NCBI GenBank assembly: GCA_903882745.1
Contig: CAIRYG010000011.1
Span: forward strand, 248,001 to 312,000
Direction of reading: 5' to 3'
DNA: 64,000 nt
Origin: an uncultured Gemmatimonadota bacterium
Lineage (GTDB): Bacteria; Gemmatimonadota; Gemmatimonadetes; Gemmatimonadales; Gemmatimonadaceae
The stretch's first letter is position 1. Each line of letters opens with the position of its first letter. The translations under genes were made by a program, and so were the position numbers. Below, in pieces: positions 18,286 through 25,191 of this stretch. The notes below the pieces were generated by a model. It had not been told where the DNA came from and ran no database searches. It was given only the letters and a program-made list of their open reading frames with translations.

Positions 18286-21219
18286 ATGTCCCTGCGCGCG
18301 ATTGCTGCGACAGCGCTGACCGCGCTCATCGCCCTCACCCTGCCCTGCACCGCAGCGACCTCGTTCGCGCAGAGCACGGCGCCGGCCGCCCCCGCCTCAC
18401 CTGGGGCCAAACGGGCCATGACCATCGACGATTACGCCAAGTGGCGAACCATCGAAGGGGCGCAAATCTCGAGTGACGGCAAGTGGGTGGCATACGCCAC
18501 GCGCCTCACCAATCTCCCCGCCGCCGACACCAAGCCGGTGCTGCACATCCTGAATCTGCAGAGCAATCAGGATGTCACGGTGGCGGATGGCACGAACCCC
18601 ACATTTTCGTCGGACGCCCGCTGGGTGACGTATCAGGTAGATCCGGCAGCGCCACGCGGCGGGCGCGGCAACGGGGCTCCGCCTGCCCCGCAGCGCCGCG
18701 TAGAGCTGCGCGAACTCGCCACGGGCACCGTGCGTGCCTGGGTCGACGTGGCCTCCAGCAGCTTCTCGCCGACGGCGAGCCATCTGTTGCTGCGTCGCCG
18801 CCCTGCCGGCAACGGCGGTGCGGGTGGCGCGGCCGCGGCCGGCGGAGGTCCAGCGGGCGGTGGTGGACGCGGGGGCGCGGGCGCTGGTCCGGTCACCACC
18901 GCCGGTACCGATGCCCTCCTCCTCGATCTCGCCACTGGCCGCACGCTCTTCCTAGGCAGCGTCAACGACGCCGCCTTCAACCGCAAGGGAGAACTGCTGG
19001 CCTACACGGTGGGTGCCTCGGTCATTGATGGCAACGGGCTTTTTGTGATCGACCTCAAGAGCGGCACCGCCCACGCGCTCGACAACGACGCCAAGCTCTA
19101 CACACGCCTCACCTTCAATGACGACGGCACCGCGATCGCCGTGCTCAAGGGAACTGACGTCGCACGCATGCGCGAGCACGACAATGCGTTGCTCGTGGTG
19201 CCCAACGTCCAATCGGCCATGAGCGGCAGTGCCAAAGCCGTACTGCTCGACCCCAAGCGCACGGCGAACTTCCCCAAGGGATTCGTCGTCAGCGATCGCG
19301 CCACGCTGAGCTGGAGCGACGACAACGCCCGCGTCTTCTTCGGCGTCATGCCGCAGACCGCCGCGCCGGATACGGCGCGTCGCGCGAACCCCGACTCGGT
19401 GGCCAACGTGGACGTGTGGGGCGCGCAGGACGAGCGCGTGCAGTCCCTGCAGATGGCGCGCGCCGACGCGGACCGCAACTTCACCTTCCGCTCCGCCTTC
19501 GACATCGCCTCGGCAAAGTTCGTACCGCTTGCCGACTCGACCCTCAAGGACGTCGACGTCGCGCCTGACGGCAGTTGGGCGGTCGGGCGTGACACGCGCG
19601 GTTTCATTTCCGACTACGAACCAGCGCGCGCCGATCTCTACCGCGTGAATGTTAGCACTGGGGAGCGCACGCTCATTCGGAAGGCTACGCTCATTGGGCA
19701 GCACACCCCAGGCTTCTCGAGCAATGGCAAGCACTACCTGCTGTGGTTCGACGGCAAGTATCAGGACTACGATCTCACCAGTGGCACGCTCAAGACATTG
19801 GGCGCGGCCACCACGCCAAGTTTTGTGAATACGCCGTGGGACTACCCGGGCACCAAGCCGGCATTCGGCGTGGCCGGCTACAGCAAGGACGGGCGCGGCG
19901 TGATTGTGGAGCATCGCTTCGACCTTTGGCTCCTCCCCTACGACAGCTCCGCCCCCACCAACCTCACACTCGGCGTGGGCACCAAGCAGGAGATCAAGTT
20001 CGTACCCGTACGCACGGCTGCGGCTAATCCGATGGCGTCGCGTGCCGAGCGCGATGCGCGCACGATTGACCTGAGCGCGCCGGTCACGCTCTCGGCGTAC
20101 GGGGAGTGGACCAAGAAGGCGGGCTTCTATCAGCTCGCGAGCGGAACGCTGACTGCAGTGATCTACGACGATGCCGTGTTCAGCACCCCGGTGAAGGCGG
20201 CCAAGGCGGATCGGTATTTGTTCACGCGACAGACGTTCGCCGAGTTTCCGGATTTGCGGGTGGGGGGCGCGGCGTTGACCGACGCCAAGAAGATCAGCGA
20301 TGTGAACCCGCAGCAGGCGGAGTTGCTCTGGGGGCATCGCGTGCTCTTTGACTACAAGCTCAAGGATGGGCAGCGTGCGCAGGGGATCTTGGCGATCCCT
20401 GATGATTACACGGCGGGCGAGAAGCGTCCGATGCTCGTGACTTTCTACGAAAAGAACTCGGCAAACCTCCACCGCTATTCGGCGCCGTCGTATGTGACCG
20501 GCATGGGGAGTGTGCCAATGGAGGCGGTGAGCCGCGGCTACTTGACCATGTTGCCCGATGTGTATTTCCACACGGGCATGAGCCACAGCGACATGCTTGA
20601 CGCGGTGGAAGCGGCGACCAAGAAAGTGATTGCGATGGGCTATGCGGACCCTAAGCACATTGGCTTGAACGGCCACAGTTATGGCGGCGAGGGGGCGGGC
20701 TTTATTGCGACGCGGTCGCGGTTGTTTGCCGCGGTGGGCGTTGGCGCGGGGGTGAGCGATCTGTTCAGCGACTTCAACCAGAGTTGGGGGTGGTCGTATC
20801 AGAACATGGCCGGCGCGAGTGGGCAGAACGGGCTCGACTATTACCTCTACGGCCAGGGGCGTTGGGGTTTCAGCCCGTGGGACAAGCCGGAGGTGTACCA
20901 CTTTGAGAGCTCGCTGACGCATGTGCCGGAGACGCAGGCTGCGATCCTGATTATGCATGGCACTGCGGACCCGACGGTCGGTTTCCAGGAAGGGCTCAAC
21001 TTCTACACTGCGCTGCGCTACAACAAGAAGGACGCGACGTTGCTTGCGTACCAGAACGAGCCGCACGGATTACGCGGGATCGCGAACCGTCGTGATCTGA
21101 CGATCCGGTACTTCCAGTTCTTTGATCACTATTTGAAGGGATCGCCGAAGCCGGAGTGGATGTCGAAGGGCATTCCGTTCTTGGTAAAGGAGGCGGCGGG
21201 GGTGGGGGTGCCGAGGTAG
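18286..21219 (+). CDS. Exported S9-family prolyl-oligopeptidase-like peptidase
   Basis: A 977-residue periplasmic serine peptidase. Start 18286 (MSLRAIAATALTALIALTL...) begins directly with a signal peptide ending ATSFAQ; an upstream ATG at 18232 would add 18 residues before it. The N-terminal two-thirds is a WD40/PD40-like propeller (GAQISSDGKWVAYATR and similar), interrupted near residues 180-205 by a Gly/Ala-rich insert. The C-terminal alpha/beta-hydrolase domain has the triad S798 (NGHSYGG), D895 (HGTADP) and H927 (EPHGLRG). The full triad indicates an active oligopeptidase or acylaminoacyl-peptidase. It is divergent from the response regulator, which could regulate it (inference only). 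Confidence 0.92.
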   Translation: MSLRAIAATALTALIALTLPCTAATSFAQSTAPAAPASPGAKRAMTIDDYAKWRTIEGAQISSDGKWVAYATRLTNLPAADTKPVLHILNLQSNQDVTVADGTNPTFSSDARWVTYQVDPAAPRGGRGNGAPPAPQRRVELRELATGTVRAWVDVASSSFSPTASHLLLRRRPAGNGGAGGAAAAGGGPAGGGGRGGAGAGPVTTAGTDALLLDLATGRTLFLGSVNDAAFNRKGELLAYTVGASVIDGNGLFVIDLKSGTAHALDNDAKLYTRLTFNDDGTAIAVLKGTDVARMREHDNALLVVPNVQSAMSGSAKAVLLDPKRTANFPKGFVVSDRATLSWSDDNARVFFGVMPQTAAPDTARRANPDSVANVDVWGAQDERVQSLQMARADADRNFTFRSAFDIASAKFVPLADSTLKDVDVAPDGSWAVGRDTRGFISDYEPARADLYRVNVSTGERTLIRKATLIGQHTPGFSSNGKHYLLWFDGKYQDYDLTSGTLKTLGAATTPSFVNTPWDYPGTKPAFGVAGYSKDGRGVIVEHRFDLWLLPYDSSAPTNLTLGVGTKQEIKFVPVRTAAANPMASRAERDARTIDLSAPVTLSAYGEWTKKAGFYQLASGTLTAVIYDDAVFSTPVKAAKADRYLFTRQTFAEFPDLRVGGAALTDAKKISDVNPQQAELLWGHRVLFDYKLKDGQRAQGILAIPDDYTAGEKRPMLVTFYEKNSANLHRYSAPSYVTGMGSVPMEAVSRGYLTMLPDVYFHTGMSHSDMLDAVEAATKKVIAMGYADPKHIGLNGHSYGGEGAGFIATRSRLFAAVGVGAGVSDLFSDFNQSWGWSYQNMAGASGQNGLDYYLYGQGRWGFSPWDKPEVYHFESSLTHVPETQAAILIMHGTADPTVGFQEGLNFYTALRYNKKDATLLAYQNEPHGLRGIANRRDLTIRYFQFFDHYLKGSPKPEWMSKGIPFLVKEAAGVGVPR

Positions 21220-21231
21220 GGGGCTAACACA

Positions 21232-21282
21232 AACTAGGTGCGCCCCCCTTGTCTGATGTGGACAAGGAGGGCGCACCTAGTT
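21232..21282. terminator. Long inverted repeat between convergent genes
   Basis: Arms 21232-21253 and 21261-21282 pair over 22 positions with one mismatch, around a 7-base loop. No T-run follows on either strand. It lies between the S9 peptidase and the convergent TolB-like gene, so a bidirectional terminator is the natural reading. Confidence 0.7.
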
Positions 21283-21343
21283 CACGAACACCCGCCGCGA
21301 CCTATCGGCGCGAATCAGAATCGGATGAGCCCGCGGAAATGAA

Positions 21344-22348
21344 TTAGCGCCAGGAGCGCACGTACTCGTCGATACTCGGAGTGTTGGTGAGGCGCGTTAA
21401 TCCCGTACCATCGAGTCGCACCGTGTACACATCGCGATTGGCGCCCCCGAAACAGGCGACAAAAGCAACTCGCTTGCCGTCAGGCGAGAAATGTGCTCCT
21501 GATTCTCCAAAGTTCAAGCACGGGTCTGTAACGAGCGCTCGGACGCCGGTACCATCGCTTTTCATCACGAACACTCCCGGCAACGGAAGGACTCTCGTAA
21601 ACAGGATCAACTTTCCGTTTGGCGAATACTCAGGATCGGCCGTCCAGCCGCCAGTCGTCAGCTGCGCGAGGCCTGAGCCGTCAGCGTTCATCGAATAAAT
21701 ATCGTAGGGTCCCGTCCGCTCGCTCATGAACACAATCTTTCGTCCGTCGGGAGACCACTGGCCGACCTCGTCCATACCAGGATTGTTTGTAAGCTGGCGC
21801 ACAGCTGTGCCGTCTGCGTTCATCGTGAAGACTTCCCGAAACGCTCCACCCCAGTTCGTTTCCCGCGTCCAGACTATCTTGAGGTCGTCGCGCGACCAGC
21901 GTGGGACGTACTGGGGGGCTGAGTTCGACGAGATGGCTACCTCGCCTGTACCGTCGATGTTGGACGTCCACAGCGTCTGCGAACCTACGCGCGTGTACAC
22001 CAAGCGACGGCCGTCGTGCGAAAGATCAGCGTGGTACAGTAAGCTTGGTGCCGATGTGCTTCCTGAACCATCGGCACGAATGAGCTTCAAGATTCCACTT
22101 CCAGCTTCGGTCAGAATCACTCCAGTACCACGATCGCCCGGCTCCCACTCGTCATGATCGACGCCGTCGTGCTCTGTTTCCGGCTCACGCTTCTCGAGAT
22201 TACTTGTGGCTATTGCGGTCCGATGGACGCCAGCGGCCATCGGACCGGTGGGAACCTCATTGCCGGCTCCGGAACAGCTTACAGAAAGTACAGATGCAAA
22301 CACGGACAGCAGCAATCGATGGACAGACGTGCGGCGGTGAGTCGACAT
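21344..22348 (-). CDS. TolB-like PD40-repeat lipoprotein
   Basis: A 334-residue lipoprotein; the signal ends at lipobox LSVSC, which fixes the start at ATG 22348. The mature part is a six-bladed TolB-type propeller of ~40-residue blades with the PD40 pattern, such as ADLSHDGRRLVYTRVGS, QWSPDGRKIVFMSERTG and HFSPDGKRVAFVACFGG, each followed by an xxNADGTG-type loop. It has no catalytic domain and probably binds a partner at the outer membrane. Its upstream region is a near-exact copy of the region before the Ig/RCC1 lipoprotein at 25192-30084, so the two are probably co-regulated. Confidence 0.88.
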   Translation of the reverse strand: MSTHRRTSVHRLLLSVFASVLSVSCSGAGNEVPTGPMAAGVHRTAIATSNLEKREPETEHDGVDHDEWEPGDRGTGVILTEAGSGILKLIRADGSGSTSAPSLLYHADLSHDGRRLVYTRVGSQTLWTSNIDGTGEVAISSNSAPQYVPRWSRDDLKIVWTRETNWGGAFREVFTMNADGTAVRQLTNNPGMDEVGQWSPDGRKIVFMSERTGPYDIYSMNADGSGLAQLTTGGWTADPEYSPNGKLILFTRVLPLPGVFVMKSDGTGVRALVTDPCLNFGESGAHFSPDGKRVAFVACFGGANRDVYTVRLDGTGLTRLTNTPSIDEYVRSWR

Positions 22349-22404
22349 TGCGGACCCCAGAGAATAGGTGAACAAATGGGAGGCGCGCTCAACGTTGCTC
22401 GCTG

Positions 22405-22513
22405 ACGTTAACTGCCCGTAATGACCATTTTCGGACAGCGCCCTCACACAACGGCGCAACATGCCGTCAACTAGCGCGACAGAACGCGCCTCGCATTGAC
22501 GCTGAATGAACGC
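22405..22513 (-). repeat. Promoter-module repeat, copy A
   Basis: This segment matches 30143-30251 almost base for base: 22417-22503 equals 30155-30241 over 87 bp with no difference, and the flanks keep most positions. It ends 56 bp before the TolB-like lipoprotein start. It contains the octamer CGTTAACT/CGTCAACT at 22406 and 22465, 59 bp apart, exactly as in the other copy. Same orientation and position relative to a lipoprotein gene suggest a duplicated promoter/operator. Confidence 0.9.
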
Positions 22514-22575
22514 CGACCAAAAGCCTATTCCCGAACACGGATCGCCAGATATGCGATAACGCGACAGCCCCACCC

Positions 22576-22660
22576 GCAATCCGGATGCTGCGCGAATCAA
22601 GCACCTTCTCGGACCAGAACTTCAGCCAAGGCACCTACACCATCCCCTTCTCTGCCTGCG
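22576..22660 (-). pseudogene. Decayed fragment of a SARP-regulator 3' end
   Basis: This stretch aligns without gaps to the 3' part of the SARP regulator gene (30593-30677) at about 70% of bases. In the matching frame it reads KGMV-stop-VPWLKFWSEK, then SRSIRIA, against PGMVRVSWLYCETK, then WRSIPIA in the intact gene. An in-frame TAG shows it is dead. It lies just upstream of repeat copy A, the same order as in the intact locus (regulator, repeat, lipoprotein), and directly abuts the GNAT toxin gene. Confidence 0.7.
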
Positions 22661-22671
22661 TTGACTCTGGG

Positions 22672-23169
22672 TCAGCGAACCAGCACGCGCAGCATGCGGC
22701 GGCGCACACCGGTGGGATCGATGCGTACGAATCCGAATCGTTCGTAGTAGGAGACCAGAGTATCGGACTTCGGATCGACGGCGAGGAAGGCGCCGCCGAC
22801 GTGGGTGATGTGCGCTGCTGAGGTGTGCGCAGCGAGTTCGATCAGTTCTCCGCCGATCCCCTTCCCCTGCCGTGCGCGGTCGACCCCCATGCGGCCGAGG
22901 AGGAATCCGCCGATCTGTGGGTAGGGGAGCCCGTTACGCCCGAGCAGGTGGTGTAGACGACTATCGGCGCGGAGACTCAGCGGGGAAAGGGTGAAGAAGC
23001 CGACGACCGCGTCGTGCCTGTCGACGGCGACGTGAACCGCCGCGAGTCCCTGCGCCTGTTCATTGCGCGCTGCGTGATGGAGATAGTGATCAATCTCCGG
23101 ATCGCCCGTCCTACACGAGCCGAGGCGATGTCCGAGCGAGAGGCGTTCGAGCCGCAGGCGCGCGCTCAC
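22672..23169 (-). CDS. GNAT acetyltransferase toxin (TacT/AtaT type)
   Basis: A 165-residue GNAT-fold protein; members paired with DUF1778 antitoxins acetylate aminoacyl-tRNA and block translation. Features are VGFFTLSPLSL in the central strands, the acetyl-CoA loop RQGKGIGGELI near residue 105, and YYERFGF near the C-terminus with the tyrosine usually needed for catalysis. GTG 23169 was chosen because it overlaps the antitoxin stop by 4 bp (GTGA) and the protein then matches the family's length; the frame stays open upstream but only as antisense-like sequence inside the antitoxin gene. Expressed from the antitoxin promoter. Confidence 0.88.
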   Translation of the reverse strand: MSARLRLERLSLGHRLGSCRTGDPEIDHYLHHAARNEQAQGLAAVHVAVDRHDAVVGFFTLSPLSLRADSRLHHLLGRNGLPYPQIGGFLLGRMGVDRARQGKGIGGELIELAAHTSAAHITHVGGAFLAVDPKSDTLVSYYERFGFVRIDPTGVRRRMLRVLVR

Positions 23170-23477
23170 AGGCCAGCGATGTCTCCGAAGTGTTTGCGCG
23201 CGCGGGTGCGCGCGGCCCGAGAGGCGCGCGTGTCCGCGGGTGGCACCATGAGGAGCCGCATGACCTCGAGAAATTCTGGCGCGCCGAGTTCCCACTCGTA
23301 GGCTTTGCTAATCTCGGCGCTTACGTCCGCGGCGACAACGCGCAGCACGTATTCGTTGACCGATTCACCGTTGGTGCGCGCCACCTGTTGCAGGTGCTCT
23401 TTGAGGACCGCCGGGAGCCGGAGCTCCTGGCGATCATCGGCTTTGAGGGCGAGGTAGTGGGTCGGGGTGTTGGACAT
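23166..23477 (-). CDS. DUF1778-family ribbon-helix-helix antitoxin
   Basis: A 103-residue antitoxin. The N-terminal half has the RHH pattern (ELRLPAVLKEHLQQVARTNG, then SVNEYVLRVV), which binds the operon's own operator. The C-terminal half carries the toxin-binding region with FLEVMRLLMVPPAD, resembling the LDxPxxPN-type segment of DUF1778 proteins. ATG 23477 was chosen over upstream codons since the RHH strand follows directly. The stop overlaps the toxin start. A perfect 15 bp palindrome lies 23 bp upstream and is the likely autoregulatory operator. Confidence 0.87.
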   Translation of the reverse strand: MSNTPTHYLALKADDRQELRLPAVLKEHLQQVARTNGESVNEYVLRVVAADVSAEISKAYEWELGAPEFLEVMRLLMVPPADTRASRAARTRARKHFGDIAGL

Positions 23478-23499
23478 GTACCGGGCGCGAAGAGAGGTG

Positions 23500-23514
23500 C
23501 CGTACAATGTACGG
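23500..23514. promoter_or_regulatory. Palindromic operator of the toxin-antitoxin operon
   Basis: CCGTACAATGTACGG is a perfect inverted repeat with 7-base arms and a one-base centre, 22 bp before the antitoxin ATG. Its place and the RHH product make autorepression likely. Confidence 0.6.
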
Positions 23515-23561
23515 GCTTTGAGGCGACTACGCAATCCAGTCCATGCGTGAGGCTCGTCGGA

Positions 23562-24545
23562 CTAGTCGGGCATCATATCGGCGAGACGATTCCACGCGCT
23601 ATTCCAGTCGGCGGCTTGCAGGTGCCCGAACCACCCGTTCGGCACCTTGGCGTGAGAGCACGGGGTGGAGAGAATCCATGCTGCTGGCCGATGTACACGG
23701 TTCTTGGACTTTGCGAAATTGCGTTGGCGATCGACGAAAGACTGCCAGAGGTCCCATTCAGACTCACTGAGCGATGCGCCGAGCACGAGAATCGACCGAT
23801 TCAACACGAGTTCTACCCACGACTTTGGTGACACCCGAGCGTGCTCCCAGGCATCAGGGTAGCCAAGCTCGCGCTCCAGACGTTTTGCGTCCTTTCGGGC
23901 CTTCTCAATCTGAGGCGTAAGACTCGCGTAGTGCCTTAGGCCTAGTTTGATCGACGTCGGGCGGCGGCGGTCACCATGGGGGTGCCACAAGCGGATGGGC
24001 TCCCCAGCGCCCCCGTCGACTACCTGGGGCTGTTTGGTTCGAATCCACTGAGCCGGAGATTTCCAGTTGCCCAAAATTCGCTCGGTGACGGTATCGAGGT
24101 TCAAAGAAATCACGTCCGTGACCACGCGACTCTTGACCACTCGCTGAACTGGATCAAGGCCACACCTAGCCGAGGCCGTCAGCACGGATTCCGCGTCAGC
24201 GATGAGCTCGGCGGTCGCCTTCTGCAACATGGATTCACGTTTGAGTGCTGCTAAAGTAATCCAATCATTCGGCGTGATTCCAAATTTGTTCCGCACCGCT
24301 CGCGTCGGAACGTCGGCCAGCGTCAACTGCTCCCACAGCATCGGCGGCAACGTGTCAGCCAGCTGCGTTTCCGGGCCTAGGGCTTTTAGGAGTGACGGCC
24401 ACGACGACAGGACTTTCCTGGCGCGCTCCTCGCGATGGGTTGCTGCCGTCCACTGGGCGTGAATTCCAGATCCCACGAGCAGGCAGATATCTGCCTGCGG
24501 TCTACCCAGATGACGGCACAACGACGACCAAGATTTTGAACTCAT
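23562..24545 (-). CDS. SIR2-like domain protein, putative defence effector
   Basis: A 327-residue protein. Segments match the order of SIR2-like (SIR2_2-type) NAD-binding proteins: LLVGSGIHA at 23-30 (dinucleotide loop), VISLNLD at 145-151 in the position of the TTNYD motif (N149, D151), LWHPHGD at 186-192 matching the KLHG motif (H190), an IKLGLRHYASL segment, and ILVLGASLSESEWDLW at 252-267 matching the GYSLSDxN motif. In phage-defence systems such domains destroy NAD+ after infection is sensed. The match is by motif order only and is divergent, so NADase activity is inference. ATG overlaps the stop of the EVE-like gene by 4 bp, so the two are translated together. Base composition is clearly lower in GC than the flanks. 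Confidence 0.72.
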   Translation of the reverse strand: MSSKSWSSLCRHLGRPQADICLLVGSGIHAQWTAATHREERARKVLSSWPSLLKALGPETQLADTLPPMLWEQLTLADVPTRAVRNKFGITPNDWITLAALKRESMLQKATAELIADAESVLTASARCGLDPVQRVVKSRVVTDVISLNLDTVTERILGNWKSPAQWIRTKQPQVVDGGAGEPIRLWHPHGDRRRPTSIKLGLRHYASLTPQIEKARKDAKRLERELGYPDAWEHARVSPKSWVELVLNRSILVLGASLSESEWDLWQSFVDRQRNFAKSKNRVHRPAAWILSTPCSHAKVPNGWFGHLQAADWNSAWNRLADMMPD

Positions 24546-25084
24546 TTCGACTGCTCATTAAAAGGCGGCAGTGAGTACCATCCACTAGGAAACGCCCATG
24601 GTGGCCAAGGTACTGTTGTCACCGAGCGCAGTACGTCTAGGCCGCGTTTGTGGAATGGCATGAAGTACGCTTGGCGAACCCGATTTCCCTTTACAAACGG
24701 GCCGTCCGTGACATGCAAGGCTGGGGCCGATGAGATGAAAAGCTCCTTTCGAATTGGAGCTAGCAGTACGAAATACTCTGCCTCGTAGTACCATCCCGTG
24801 CTGGGCGTTGCCCAACAGTCGCCTCCGCCTGTGATCGGCACGACGCCGTACGTGGGTTCGCTAAGCGCCCGCGATACCGCGACCACGCCGATGCCTGAGC
24901 GATAGTGCACGGCAACGTCACCAATGCTGACATTTTCAACCATCCGTCTGAACTTATTCGCATGCTTCGCCGGTGCCTCGGCTGCGCACACGAGAGAGTT
25001 GGCGGATTCTGTCGACCAACATTTCGTTTGATTACACCACCAGATGTTGCGCTCCACAATCGTCGTCAAATATCGTTGCTCCAC
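24542..25084 (-). CDS. EVE/PUA-like domain protein, putative modified-base sensor
   Basis: A 180-residue protein beginning at GTG 25084. It matches the PUA/EVE-like domain often fused to McrB-type or HNH restriction nucleases: IWWCNQ (14-19) in place of the WWVNQ motif, RRMVENVSIGDVAVHYRSG (46-64) with the GD-v-xxY core, VVAVSRALSEPTYG (67-80), GWYYEAEYFVLLAPI (97-111) and VRQAYFMPF near residue 140. Domains of this fold often recognise modified bases in DNA or RNA. Here it stands alone and overlaps a SIR2-like gene, suggesting sensor plus effector. GTG 25057 is an alternative start. No clear ribosome site is visible for either. Confidence 0.65.
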   Translation of the reverse strand: MEQRYLTTIVERNIWWCNQTKCWSTESANSLVCAAEAPAKHANKFRRMVENVSIGDVAVHYRSGIGVVAVSRALSEPTYGVVPITGGGDCWATPSTGWYYEAEYFVLLAPIRKELFISSAPALHVTDGPFVKGNRVRQAYFMPFHKRGLDVLRSVTTVPWPPWAFPSGWYSLPPFNEQSK

Positions 25085-25102
25085 ACAGAGTAGGGACGTT
25101 AC

Positions 25103-25112
25103 ATTCGCGAAT
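25103..25112. promoter_or_regulatory. Palindrome upstream of the EVE-SIR2 operon
   Basis: ATTCGCGAAT, a perfect 10 bp palindrome, lies 18 bp before the GTG start in an AT-richer leader. It is short and could be chance, but it is well placed for an operator. Confidence 0.3.
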
Positions 25113-25191
25113 CATTAGTACGGAGTCCCGCTAAATCAGCGAGGGCAATCGTCCTGGTCGGCTGATAGTGCTACCGCGTGCGCAGCCTTTC

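Noticed and set aside
18952-21066. A 704-codon open frame opposite the S9 peptidase
   Set aside because: The peptidase has its full catalytic triad and signal peptide; the antisense frame has no recognisable content.
22349-22600. N-terminal extension of the TolB-like lipoprotein
   Set aside because: The extension would translate the duplicated promoter module and hide the lipoprotein signal.
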